This document shows, piece by piece, positions 9,057 through 18,542 of a stretch of 64,000 bases of DNA (its first letter is position 1; every line of letters starts with the position of its first letter). The notes under the pieces are model-generated. The model had not been told where the DNA came from. It made no database searches and saw only the letters and a program-made list of their open reading frames with translations. The position numbers were made by a program, and so were the translations under genes. The stretch is from contig NZ_CP150241.1 in assembly GCF_037975235.1 (NCBI RefSeq), positions 992,001 through 1,056,000 of the forward strand. Reading direction: 5' to 3'. The stretch comes from Paenibacillus sp. FSL R5-0341 (GTDB lineage Bacteria > Bacillota > Bacilli > Paenibacillales > Paenibacillaceae).

Positions 9057-9440
9057 AATTATCCTCCAGTAGCTGAGTTGAATGATTGCATTAACTTACA
9101 AATCTCACCAAGTTCCTTTTATTATAACGATTTTTGAGATAGTAACACGCTTTTTCAGAAAAAGAATATATTTAATCAGTTTAAGTTATTTTGGATGAAC
9201 ACATATAATATGGGTTTATATTTTTTGTGATTTTTGAATATTTATTTGCACATTTTTCTCTTGTTGAAAACCAAAAATTTATATAGAACAATGTATACCC
9301 ATGTTAAGCGAAATCAGTGTGGATTCATTCTGTATAAGCTCCTTTGATCTGGAATTTTTTCTAGTTATTTTGTTCAGAAATTGTTCAGAGAATCTTGATA
9401 AGCTATGTGCCGAAAACGAGTTTTATTGGGAGGAACAAAT
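9057..9440. other. 384-bp divergent, AT-rich intergenic region
   Basis: Carries the upstream regions of the FNT transporter (minus) and the first SLH gene (plus). No confident promoter pair, operator palindrome or gene was found. A short direct repeat TTGTTCAGA occurs at 9370 and 9381. Confidence 0.4.
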
Positions 9441-11837
9441 ATGAATCAGGATTGGAAGAAAGTGTTGCTGACTTCACTTGTAGTAGGCATGTTGTGGGGA
9501 ACTCAGATTGTCAACGCAGCAGAGCAAACTGGAGAATCAACAGACTCCATATCGTCGGTATTTACAGATCAGACCGATATCCGCTCGACCTCTCTTCAGG
9601 CCGTAAAGGAAGCAGTAGAGAAAGGATTAATTTCGGGTTATCCAGATGGATCATTTCACCCAGACCAGCCTTTGACTCGAAGAGAAATGGCCGTGTTACT
9701 GGCTAAAGCATCACAATTAGAGCTTGATAAGACTTCCAACACTGGACTTAAACATTCAGATTGGGCGACTCCTTATATTGAAGCAATTCGTCAAGAGGGA
9801 TGGATGACTGGAGATGCAACAGGCAATTTCCGTGCTAACGATCCGATTCGTCGGGAAGAGCTTGCTTCCATTTTGGTAAGAGTGACAGGAACACAAGGAG
9901 CAAAAGGAGGACAACAACAGACGCTTGCAGATGAATCCACGGTGAGTGGCTGGGCTAAAGAACAAGTACATACTGCGTTGAAATTGGGGCTATTGAATTC
10001 AAATGAGGGGAAATTTGAATCCAGAGCTCTCGTACAACGACAAGATATAGCGAAGGTTCTCGTAGATGTTTTCCAGACGGGTGAACGAACAGCTTCTTTG
10101 ACTGCATTGGACGGAGATGTTGCCTATATGGATGGACGTCCTTTTGTGATCAGTCAGGAATTGCAAAGAATTTTGAATGACGAGAACAAAGAAGCATTGC
10201 AAAACGCAGTAATTACTTATGATGCACGTACACGTAACCTGTCTGCCTTATCAGAAATCCAGATTACCCAAGCAGGCACACTTCAAAATTACGTGACATT
10301 GAATTTGGTCGGTACCTCCTATCAAGGTGTAGTTTCAGTCTCTTCAAATCACGTTGCTCTGAAAGCTGATACTTTATCGAAGGTTGTATTAAGACCAGGC
10401 GTAAGTGCTATAACGATTGATGGTGATATCGATGCGGTAACTGTAGATACGACTGACAAGGTCACTGTTCTTGGAAGTGGGACGTGGAAGGAAGTTGTGT
10501 TGAAAAACGTGAAATCCATTATTCAATTACCGGCAAGTGTGAAAACGAATACAGTTATTCTTCCAAAGGGCGGCGTAACCTCACAGATCATTCGCAGTGC
10601 ACCGCCACTGACCACACCATCCAGCAATACAGGGACAAGCAACTCCAATTCTGGCTCAGGATCTTCAACACCAGCTCCCACGCCGACACCAACTCCAGAA
10701 CCTGATCCGCCGGTTATTGTACCTCCGTCTCCCGAGAATCAACCGCCTGTTGTTCAGTCTAGCATTTCTGACATGATGGTATATCTCGGAGATGGCATGC
10801 AAGAGATTGATCTTGGTGCTGTATTTACTGATGCGGATGAGGATGAGCTGAGCTATGAGATTACGGAGATCGATTCTAACATCGCTACAGCGAATATTCA
10901 GGGGTCAAAATTGAAAATTATGTCCACTGCTACAGGCCAAACAACGGTTACGGTGAAAGCTGCAGATGGAAAAGGAGGAAGTGTATCGGCTTCATTCATT
11001 TATGTGGTCAAACCGGTCTTAATTCCACCACCATTTCCACCTTTACCGCCATTTCCGCCAATCATCATTCCACAACCACCAATCAACCATGCTCCTGAAG
11101 TGGTAAAAACACTGCCAACTGTTGGAGTTGAATTGGGTACCGTGAGTAAGGCGGTTGATTTGACTAATGTGTTCACAGATATGGATGGCGACATTCTAAC
11201 GTATACAGCAGAATCTTCTCATCCAGCTGTGGTAGAAGTGAGTGTCCAAGGAAATATATTGACTTTAGATCTCAAGAACGTTATTGGTTCCGCAACCGTT
11301 ACCGTTAAGGCTACTGATCCCGCTGGTAAAGATGTTGAGACGACATTTACGGTTAAGGTTGAGGACCCGGATGCAGGAAAGGGCCTGTTTATTTCCGAGG
11401 TAGTCTGGGGAGAAGACACTACTCAAGCGATCGAACTGTATAATCCAACGTCCAAACCAATTGAACTCAGTCAGTTTGAAATTAAACGTAGTGATATAGA
11501 CGATCCGATTACGTTTGCTTCTGGAACTATCATTGCACCTTATAAAACGATGGTCATTGCCGATGACTCTACAGATTTCCCGATTAATGAGGACGAGATT
11601 TATTATATGTCCTTTAATTTTGATATTGATCAACCCCAAGACATCACTTTGATACTCTATCACATTAGCGATGGAGAACCTATGGATACAGCCATCTTGA
11701 AGCCTGCGCAATCTTTAACAAGAACGTCAGGTAATGTTCATGGTGATGCAGATTATGACGGGGCACGGTGGATCCAACAAGGAGAGAACTATTACAACGG
11801 TCTGGGCAACTACACATCCTCACCTTCCATTCTTTAA
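9441..11837 (+). CDS. S-layer-homology surface protein with cadherin-like repeats and lamin-tail domain
   Basis: 798 aa, exported and expected to sit on the wall through SLH domains binding pyruvylated polymer. ATG 9441 has GGGAGGA 7 bases upstream; signal peptide ends near IVNAA. Order: three SLH modules (about 40-195; GYPDGSFHPDQPLTRREMA is the first), an unnamed about 60-residue module (LDGDVAYMDGRPFVISQEL to LSALSEIQI) shared with the next gene, a short beta-solenoid-like stretch, a Ser/Pro linker, a cadherin/Ig-like module with VFTDADEDE, a proline-rich spacer, a second module with VFTDMDGD, and a C-terminal lamin-tail-type domain (GLFISEVVWGEDTTQAIELYNP). The DxDxD motifs suggest calcium. 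The next gene starts 36 bases on, so both are probably one operon. Confidence 0.85.
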   Translation: MNQDWKKVLLTSLVVGMLWGTQIVNAAEQTGESTDSISSVFTDQTDIRSTSLQAVKEAVEKGLISGYPDGSFHPDQPLTRREMAVLLAKASQLELDKTSNTGLKHSDWATPYIEAIRQEGWMTGDATGNFRANDPIRREELASILVRVTGTQGAKGGQQQTLADESTVSGWAKEQVHTALKLGLLNSNEGKFESRALVQRQDIAKVLVDVFQTGERTASLTALDGDVAYMDGRPFVISQELQRILNDENKEALQNAVITYDARTRNLSALSEIQITQAGTLQNYVTLNLVGTSYQGVVSVSSNHVALKADTLSKVVLRPGVSAITIDGDIDAVTVDTTDKVTVLGSGTWKEVVLKNVKSIIQLPASVKTNTVILPKGGVTSQIIRSAPPLTTPSSNTGTSNSNSGSGSSTPAPTPTPTPEPDPPVIVPPSPENQPPVVQSSISDMMVYLGDGMQEIDLGAVFTDADEDELSYEITEIDSNIATANIQGSKLKIMSTATGQTTVTVKAADGKGGSVSASFIYVVKPVLIPPPFPPLPPFPPIIIPQPPINHAPEVVKTLPTVGVELGTVSKAVDLTNVFTDMDGDILTYTAESSHPAVVEVSVQGNILTLDLKNVIGSATVTVKATDPAGKDVETTFTVKVEDPDAGKGLFISEVVWGEDTTQAIELYNPTSKPIELSQFEIKRSDIDDPITFASGTIIAPYKTMVIADDSTDFPINEDEIYYMSFNFDIDQPQDITLILYHISDGEPMDTAILKPAQSLTRTSGNVHGDADYDGARWIQQGENYYNGLGNYTSSPSIL

Positions 11838-11873
11838 TTTTTGAAATATACCAGATCATGAAGGAGAACCTCT

Positions 11874-14800
11874 ATGCCAAAAATAAGAAAGACTGTGCAG
11901 CTCGCTTTGATTGCGTTGCTTCTTTCCAACACTGTACCCGTATCTGCAGAACATGATAAGTCAGAGGCACAGGCTATGTCTGTGTCTGGCATATCCTCAG
12001 CTCATCATAACAATAGTAAGTTAAACGATGTTATGAATAGGGCTGTATCCATGGGATTCATCAAGGGAGATCCAGATGGAAACGTTCGTGCAGCTGATCC
12101 AATCACCCGTCAGGAACTGGCAGTTGTTCTTGCTCAAGCTCTGGGTCTCACACTGGACAAGTCAGTCTCAACATCTTTTACGGATGTGAAATCTACTAGC
12201 TGGTCAGCGCCTTCCATTCAGGCGGTCAAGAAGGCGGGAATTTTGCAAGGAGATGCAACAGGGCGTTTCCGTCCACAGGCCCAGATCACTGGACAGGAAC
12301 TGGTAACAGTTCTGGTAAGAGTCACGGCTTTGGCTAAACAAGAAGTTCAGGGGGATCCCCTTCCTTCAGAATGGAAAGGAGCGAGTACGTGGGCTGCTCC
12401 ATATATTCGAACTGCTGAGGAGGCTGAACTTCTAAGCGAATATCAGGGAGAGAATAAAGTTAAACAAGGGCTTGTTCGGGGCGAAGCCATAGGCATGCTG
12501 CTGTCGGCCATGTTCCCGGAAACCCGCTTGTCTGTCATTCAGTCCATTGAAGGAAAGCAGATTCAGATCAACGGTGTTGTCTATCAGATCTCCGAACAAG
12601 TGGAAGGCCTTCTTAATAATCGGAATAAGGCTGTACTGGCTCAGGCTGGAATACGTTTTAAGAATCGAAATCATACGCTCACCGAAATTAACGGGTTGGA
12701 AATTAGAACGGGTGGTCAAGAGGCGGCCCCAGGAAAAGCTGAATTTAGCGGCAATCTGCTATTGGATGGCGGAGACGCTGTAATTCATGGGGATCTAACC
12801 ACGAAAGCAGATTTTGTTTCAGTGGAAGGGCTTACAGTCAAGGACAAGCTGACGATTGCCCCCGAAGTGAAACATGATTTTTATGCCAAAAATATCAATG
12901 TGGCACAGTCTGTCTTCGTTTATGGTGGCGATAGTAATACGGTTGTATTTGAAAATTCCATTCTCAATACTGTGGGTGTAGATAAAAGCGATGTACATGT
13001 TGCACTAACAGGGAATACCCGTACTCAAGAAGTTAACGTTAGATCAGACAGTATGATTGATATCGAGAAAACGGCTAATCTCCCGTTATTAAATATTCTC
13101 GAAGGTGCAAGCAAAGTGGAGCTACAAGGAGCCGTTGAGACGGTCCATGTGAATACATCCAAGTCTCTGCAACTTAACGGTAACGTCACTTTACAGCAAC
13201 TCCATGTGGATGGGACAGGCGTTGTCAATATTAATGCAGCAGGCACCATTCAGCAGCTTCAAGTGAATAACCCTTCCACGCAGATTAATGTGGCGGGGAA
13301 TATGAAAGTTTCAGATATTTCCTTGGCTGCCGGAGTCTCGTCTTCAGTTGTGAGTGGAAATACAGGAACAGCATCTTCCAATACGGTATCTCCTTCGTCA
13401 GGGGGAGCGAGTTGGGGGAGTGGAGGCGAAACATCTCCTGTTGTTGCTAATCGTGCTCCTGAACTACTGAAACCATTTGAAAGTCGCAAGTATACGCAGA
13501 ATGGACAGGGAGCAACGTTAAACCTAAACAACTATGTGACTGATCCGGATGGTGACTTGGTCACTTATACGGTCAGTTCATCCAAATCTGCCGTTGCAAA
13601 GGTTATCCTTAATGGATCGCAATTAGATATTGTTCCCTTGGGGGATGGCACGGCTACCATAACGGTGACTTCCAATGATGGTCGTGGTAAAAGGCTGAGA
13701 TCCACATTCGAAGTCTACGTGAATAGACCTCCTATTGCATCGCCAATTCCTGATCATGAATTGATAGCTGAGTCAGGTAGCAAGGATGTGGATCTCATGG
13801 TCTATGTTATGGATGATGAGAAATATGAATCGGAATTGCTGTACAGTGTAACGAACAGTGCTCCGGAAATCGTGGGCACAGAAATCGTAAAATCGAACTA
13901 TGCTGAATCTGTATTAAGGTTAACGCCTAAAAAGGCGGGGGAAGTTGTTCTTAAAATTAAGGTGGATGATGGGCAAATTGCAGATGATGGCAGTACGGGA
14001 ATTACTGAACTCGACATGAAAGTTGTTGTTCTGCCACCACTCAATCGTGCGCCTGTAGGCGAAGCGCCATCTAAGATAGAGGTATATCTGGGTGATGAAA
14101 TCCCTGTAGTGAAATTAAATGAAATATATACTGATCCAGACGGTGATCCATTGACGTATAAAGCGACTTCATCCAATCCAGACGGGGTAACAGTAGAGGA
14201 GAATGCGGGTGAACTGAAGTTAACATCACTTCAAAATGGGACGTACACGATATCTTACACAGTGAATGACGGCAACGGAGGAATTACTGAGGATTTCTTT
14301 GACATCGATATTCTACTAGTGCCAAATCATAATCCGGTAGGAAACTCACCAGGTTGGGTTGAAGCATACTTGGGTTTCCTGACAGATCCTATCCCCTCGG
14401 TGGACTTAAATGATTATTATACAGATCCGGATGGTGACCCACTCACATTCAGTGCATACTCCTCTAATCCTGATTTAATTGTTGAGGAGGAAGCGGGTGT
14501 ACTGAGCTTTACCGCTCTAGAATTTGGAGAATACATCATTTATTATTCAGTAGAGGATGGAAAAGGTGGTTCCATTTCAACCGCATTTCAGATAAGGGTT
14601 AATCCTAAGCCTAATGCTTCTCCGGTGCTTACTCAGAATCTACCTGCTCAAACGTTGTTTGTAGGCAAGGAAGATGCGGTCATTAATCTCTCGGAATATT
14701 TTAATGATCCCGATGGAGATACATTAGAGTTCCATACACCACTTGATTTCAATAATCTTCTGATCGCAGCGGTGGATATTCAAGAAAACAAGCTGATTAT

Positions 14801-16217
14801 TCATCCAAGACAGGTTGGTAAATTTCAAGCTAATATCAAAGCAAAAGATATGTATGGAAAAGAAGCGACAGCCTATATTGATATTGAAGTTCTTGAATCT
14901 GGAAATATCAGTTCAATTCCGGATCAAACGGTAACATGGCCTTGGTCTGCTCTGAATCTTGACCTGACATCGTACCTGATGAATTTTGATACAGCCACGT
15001 TAACGGTGGATGCTTCCTCCGCAGATACCCATATTGCGACAGTCTCTGCCAATGGTTCACAGATAGCTGTTGCTCCAGTTGCTGAAGGAAATACGACAGT
15101 GACGTTAACGGTATATGATCAGAAAGGGCGTAGCGAACAAGCGTCCTTTGGCGTGACGATACAAGGCGAGCCTGCTGGCCCTAACTTGGCCCCTGAGGTA
15201 GTAAGTAGTATTTACGAACAAGTTTTGACACCAAATGTAACGAATGAGCGCACGTTTGACCTGAGTCAACTATTCAGTGACCCCGATGGAGATGCGTTGC
15301 AATTCACGATAAGCAATAGCTCAAATGAAGCGGTGAATGCAAGCATTAATGGTAACCAGATCATACTAAAACCGGGGACTGGAAATGTAATTGCTCCTCT
15401 AACCATAACAGCAAAGGATGGAAAAGGTGGACAGGTAGATTACACCTTCAACGTTCGCACTGCTTCTCTGGTTAACGGTGGGGTCATGCAGATCAACACG
15501 AAGTCCGGTGTAATAGATCCTCTGACTCTTACAGCGTCCAATTGGTTTCCTGGACAGACGAGTTTTAAAGTATATAGCGGTACGCCAGATTCAACGTTTA
15601 CAGGACCGAATACGATTAATTCTTCCCAGATCCCTTTGAGTGTATCTCCATTATTATTCTGGATCATAGGGAATGACGGTAGGGCCGTGGTCGTTCAGGT
15701 GAACTCGAAAAATCAGGGCACGTCAGAGTTGTTCTTCTCTCAGTATGCAGATGCGGGAGATGGACGGAGTGTTGTCCAACTTTATTACACAGGTGATGGA
15801 GATCCGTCGCATAAAGCAACCGGATATCAATTGGAAGTTCATCAGTGGATGAAAAAGACATCCACAATGAAAGTTACAACCAAAAACATATTAGATGTTA
15901 CTTCAGGATTACCTTATTTAAACATCAATTATACTTTTTACGACTTTTTCGATATAACGCCAGCTTGGTACTACAATGATGAGTTGGAATTGTATAACCC
16001 GAATGAGTATAATGTCGTTGCTTTGGTCCTCAAAAAGGATGGACGAATTGTAGATGTCCTAGGTGATCCAACTTCACATGATCAATTTATGCCTGCTGGC
16101 GGGACGTTTATCCGAAAACGCGGGATATATACGGGTTCACAACAGTTCTCATTAACCGGTGAATGGAATGAGTTCCCTAAAGGAACTCTACAGTACGTGG
16201 ACAAACATACACCGTAG
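11874..16217 (+). CDS. Large S-layer-homology surface protein with seven cadherin/Ig-like repeats
   Basis: 1447 aa, paralogous to the preceding protein. AAGGAG precedes ATG 11874; signal peptide ends near VSA|E. Three SLH modules cover about 45-215. Then comes the same unnamed module as in the neighbour (IEGKQIQINGVVYQISEQV to LTEINGLEI), followed by about 200 residues of a regular beta-solenoid, bactofilin-like pattern (about 285-490). Seven repeats of about 90 residues follow, most opening with NxxP and holding a DPDGD calcium-type loop; the second and sixth lack a clear DPDGD. The end has a lamin-tail-like feature (ELELYNPNEYNVV). It is probably a long calcium-stiffened surface stalk. I see no catalytic domain and no LPXTG sorting signal. 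Confidence 0.85.
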   Translation: MPKIRKTVQLALIALLLSNTVPVSAEHDKSEAQAMSVSGISSAHHNNSKLNDVMNRAVSMGFIKGDPDGNVRAADPITRQELAVVLAQALGLTLDKSVSTSFTDVKSTSWSAPSIQAVKKAGILQGDATGRFRPQAQITGQELVTVLVRVTALAKQEVQGDPLPSEWKGASTWAAPYIRTAEEAELLSEYQGENKVKQGLVRGEAIGMLLSAMFPETRLSVIQSIEGKQIQINGVVYQISEQVEGLLNNRNKAVLAQAGIRFKNRNHTLTEINGLEIRTGGQEAAPGKAEFSGNLLLDGGDAVIHGDLTTKADFVSVEGLTVKDKLTIAPEVKHDFYAKNINVAQSVFVYGGDSNTVVFENSILNTVGVDKSDVHVALTGNTRTQEVNVRSDSMIDIEKTANLPLLNILEGASKVELQGAVETVHVNTSKSLQLNGNVTLQQLHVDGTGVVNINAAGTIQQLQVNNPSTQINVAGNMKVSDISLAAGVSSSVVSGNTGTASSNTVSPSSGGASWGSGGETSPVVANRAPELLKPFESRKYTQNGQGATLNLNNYVTDPDGDLVTYTVSSSKSAVAKVILNGSQLDIVPLGDGTATITVTSNDGRGKRLRSTFEVYVNRPPIASPIPDHELIAESGSKDVDLMVYVMDDEKYESELLYSVTNSAPEIVGTEIVKSNYAESVLRLTPKKAGEVVLKIKVDDGQIADDGSTGITELDMKVVVLPPLNRAPVGEAPSKIEVYLGDEIPVVKLNEIYTDPDGDPLTYKATSSNPDGVTVEENAGELKLTSLQNGTYTISYTVNDGNGGITEDFFDIDILLVPNHNPVGNSPGWVEAYLGFLTDPIPSVDLNDYYTDPDGDPLTFSAYSSNPDLIVEEEAGVLSFTALEFGEYIIYYSVEDGKGGSISTAFQIRVNPKPNASPVLTQNLPAQTLFVGKEDAVINLSEYFNDPDGDTLEFHTPLDFNNLLIAAVDIQENKLIIHPRQVGKFQANIKAKDMYGKEATAYIDIEVLESGNISSIPDQTVTWPWSALNLDLTSYLMNFDTATLTVDASSADTHIATVSANGSQIAVAPVAEGNTTVTLTVYDQKGRSEQASFGVTIQGEPAGPNLAPEVVSSIYEQVLTPNVTNERTFDLSQLFSDPDGDALQFTISNSSNEAVNASINGNQIILKPGTGNVIAPLTITAKDGKGGQVDYTFNVRTASLVNGGVMQINTKSGVIDPLTLTASNWFPGQTSFKVYSGTPDSTFTGPNTINSSQIPLSVSPLLFWIIGNDGRAVVVQVNSKNQGTSELFFSQYADAGDGRSVVQLYYTGDGDPSHKATGYQLEVHQWMKKTSTMKVTTKNILDVTSGLPYLNINYTFYDFFDITPAWYYNDELELYNPNEYNVVALVLKKDGRIVDVLGDPTSHDQFMPAGGTFIRKRGIYTGSQQFSLTGEWNEFPKGTLQYVDKHTP

Positions 16218-16281
16218 ATTTTGGGTAAAAACCAAGAAATGAAGTTCGCTAAGTAGTGCGTTTCAAAATAATGATATAAAG

Positions 16282-16322
16282 AATCCTCCATGCTCTAAAC
16301 ATGAGCATGGAGGATTTTTTAT
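16282..16322. terminator. Bidirectional terminator between SLH gene and convergent gene pair
   Basis: Perfect 14-bp stem AATCCTCCATGCTC (16282-16295) with GAGCATGGAGGATT (16303-16316) and a T-run on the plus strand. Confidence 0.9.
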
Positions 16323-16705
16323 TTAACCGGATATGGATACATGCAGGACCTGAGAATCTCGATCTTTTGTTCCTCAGTCCGTTCATGCGGTGCCAATTCT
16401 GCTCCATAAGAACGTTCCAGCTTGGCGCGCATGAAACGCTCTGCATGTTCGTTTGCACGAGAGTGAAGTTCTTTGGCGTACTCACCAAATGCGCTGACAT
16501 CCCGTACCTTCTCCAGTACGCTGTTGAGCAGTGGACTACCTGAATAGAGCAGGGATTCAGTCTCTTCGCATTCAAACTTGAGAAACAAAATAGCTTTTTG
16601 CAGGGCATTGATTTCACCTTGGGTAAGGTAAACAGGCTGCGTAGTGTCTTCTTTAGATTCAGTGAAATCAGGCTGTTCATTACTATTTTGATTTGTATCT
16701 GACAT
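16319..16705 (-). CDS. Uncharacterised 128-aa protein, partner of immunity-like gene
   Basis: I do not recognise this protein. The start at 16705 (MSDTNQNS) is chosen because AGGAGGT lies 10 bases upstream; a longer frame to 16783 would run into the upstream gene. The first 30 residues are polar and acidic (QPDFTESKEDTT). The remainder is predicted helical and charged, with an Ala/Glu/Arg-rich stretch (HSRANEHAERFMRAKLER) and no membrane segment or signal. It starts 25 bases after the immunity-like gene on the same strand with its own strong ribosome-binding site, so the two are probably co-transcribed and may act together. Confidence 0.65.
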   Translation of the reverse strand: MSDTNQNSNEQPDFTESKEDTTQPVYLTQGEINALQKAILFLKFECEETESLLYSGSPLLNSVLEKVRDVSAFGEYAKELHSRANEHAERFMRAKLERSYGAELAPHERTEEQKIEILRSCMYPYPVK

Positions 16706-16730
16706 TCGATTGTTTACCTCCTGACTGAAA

Positions 16731-16949
16731 TTAGGACTGGGGCGGAAGGAGGATAGGACGGGCAGCCAGCGCTTCTTCCACAATCTGTTCAGGCGTCAGG
16801 TCTCGGTCATCCCAGTAAATCAGATTACTGATCTCTGCATGAGGCACCTGCTGCTGTAGCTCCGTCAACATGTCATCCGATTCCGCTTCCGTCCCTTCAG
16901 CGTCCATCAGCTTGCGGACTAATTCTACCAAATACAATCGATTGTCCAT
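16731..16949 (-). CDS. Colicin/pyocin-type bacteriocin immunity-like protein
   Basis: 72 aa from ATG 16949, with AGGAGG 11 bases upstream. The pattern LVELVRKLMDAEGTEAE, then PHAEISNLIYW, then LTPEQIVEEAL follows the four-helix immunity fold of colicin E/pyocin S immunity proteins, in which the acidic helix II and a HPxxSDLIYY helix III contact the nuclease toxin. The usual length is 80-95 aa, so this one is slightly short at both ends. Related short proteins are known in Firmicutes, but their toxin partners are mostly unknown. No nuclease toxin gene is adjacent; the companion is an unknown 128-aa protein. It could also be a stand-alone defence against a competitor toxin. Confidence 0.65.
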   Translation of the reverse strand: MDNRLYLVELVRKLMDAEGTEAESDDMLTELQQQVPHAEISNLIYWDDRDLTPEQIVEEALAARPILLPPQS

Positions 16950-17001
16950 ATGTATGTACACCTCCTGAATGGTTAATAGCGTGAACAAACTAGAGCGAGC
17001 G

Positions 17002-17196
17002 CTAACGAATCTGAGCCGTCTTATTCAAGGATTTGAAGCGCTCGCGGAAATCTAAGGAACCTGAGACACGCTATATCCGAATAAACAACCGTTTGCAGCG
17101 GTTTTGCTAGTGAATTTTGGGAAATAACGTGTCTGATGTTCCTTACATTTTAGAAAGAGTACTTTAAGGCCAAATAAGACGTCCTGTGTTCCTTAG
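17002..17196. repeat. Family B dispersed palindromic element, copy 1 (195 bp)
   Basis: Four related about 23-bp motifs in forward, forward, reverse, reverse order at 17002-17025, 17052-17074, 17124-17146 and 17173-17196. The motif reads roughly CTAAnGAAnCTGAGnCnCGnTATT. Copy 2 at 50924-51118 has the same total length and the same motif offsets (0, 50, 122, 171). It lies in the 422-bp gap between two minus-strand genes; the rest of the gap (17197-17371) holds nothing I recognise. Confidence 0.8.
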
Positions 17197-17371
17197 AAAA
17201 TCGCAGATTCATCATCAGCCATGATCAATCAGCTTGAACTTCAAGATCTCTTGGATGCTGACATCCATCATCGTATAGCTTGCCTGAGTTTGAAGATTCA
17301 CCCTAGTCTTGTATTGGCATGATCCAACTCAACTCAATTCGATCTATTTTAAAATGGACTACAATCTGTCA

Positions 17372-18361
17372 TCATTCAATTCGTATAGCCAGATTGCCAA
17401 ACTGCTCGCCTTTTTCCATACGCTCGAATGCTTTCGCTGTATCCTGCAACGGATAAACGCCATCGATTACAGGATGTATGTCATGTTGCTCCACCCATTG
17501 CAGCATCTGGACAAACTCCTCACGGCTGCCCATAGAGGTGCCGATCAGACTGATCTGTGGGAAAAAGATAGAGCGAATTGGTATGGACAGATCATCCCCT
17601 GAGCTTGCTCCATACATCACGATACGTGCACCTGGTCTGATTATATCAAAATATTTCGGGAACATGGCTTGTCCGATGCTATCCAAGATCATGTCCACAG
17701 GTTCCAGATCGTTTTGCAAACGCCAATCGCCATGACTATCCAATGCATGGGTAGCACCTAAGCGCAGTGCCTCATTTCTTTTGGCTTCACTTCTGGAAGT
17801 GACAGTCACCTGGGCACCAGCGGCTACCGCCATGAGTAGGGCATAGGTCGCTACACCACCGCCAATGCCGGGGATGAGGAGATGTTCACCTTGCTTCAAT
17901 ACGCCGCGAGTAAATAAGGCGCGATAGGCCGTCAGCGCGGAAAGGGACAATACGCCTGCTTCCTCCCAGGATAGGTGGGCTGGCTTGGGCAGGGCATTTT
18001 CGGCAGGCAACGTTATATATTGCGCCAGTGTTCCATCCATAGGACCACCCACAATATCGGGTACAATGGGCACTTCAGATGCATGTTCCCAACCGAGTGT
18101 AGGATGGATAATGACTTCATCTCCTATCGCGAACCCTCTTACGCTTTCGCCAATCGCTACGATAATACCTGCTCCATCGGAACCGGGAATGAGCGGGGTG
18201 TCCTGGGTTCCGCGTGCTGCCATGATGAATAGATCCCGATGGTTGATTCCAGCGGATTTTAGTTGGATTAGCACTTCCCCGGCTTCTGGTGCCCGAGATG
18301 TTGACTCTGTATATTGAAGACCTGCAAGGCCGCTCTGGCCTGAATGAACGATAGCTTTCAT
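17372..18361 (-). CDS. Zinc-free MDR-family NAD(P)H-dependent alcohol dehydrogenase / quinone oxidoreductase
   Basis: 329-aa medium-chain dehydrogenase/reductase. The N-terminal GroES-like domain has GINHRDLFIMAARG instead of the zinc-binding GxCGTD, so it belongs to the zinc-free quinone-reductase-like branch. The nucleotide-binding fold follows (about 125-260) with the loop GIGGGVATYALLMA. ATG 18361 is chosen over TTG 18367 because GGAGGA at 18371-18376 is 9 bases away from the ATG. The substrate is unknown. It is transcribed divergently from a LysR regulator 181 bases away, which is the likely controller. Confidence 0.85.
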   Translation of the reverse strand: MKAIVHSGQSGLAGLQYTESTSRAPEAGEVLIQLKSAGINHRDLFIMAARGTQDTPLIPGSDGAGIIVAIGESVRGFAIGDEVIIHPTLGWEHASEVPIVPDIVGGPMDGTLAQYITLPAENALPKPAHLSWEEAGVLSLSALTAYRALFTRGVLKQGEHLLIPGIGGGVATYALLMAVAAGAQVTVTSRSEAKRNEALRLGATHALDSHGDWRLQNDLEPVDMILDSIGQAMFPKYFDIIRPGARIVMYGASSGDDLSIPIRSIFFPQISLIGTSMGSREEFVQMLQWVEQHDIHPVIDGVYPLQDTAKAFERMEKGEQFGNLAIRIE

Positions 18362-18542
18362 GTTCAATATTCCTCCTGTCTATGTAGCTAGAATTCACTA
18401 CTGAGCCTCATTGTACAGATGGAGCAGATTCACGTAAAATGAACAAAAATGATTGTCAGTATCATTGAAAATAATAGATAAGTATTTTGCATGAATCAGA
18501 TGATGCAGAATGCCGATATAACGACGAGCAGGTGATCAGGAT

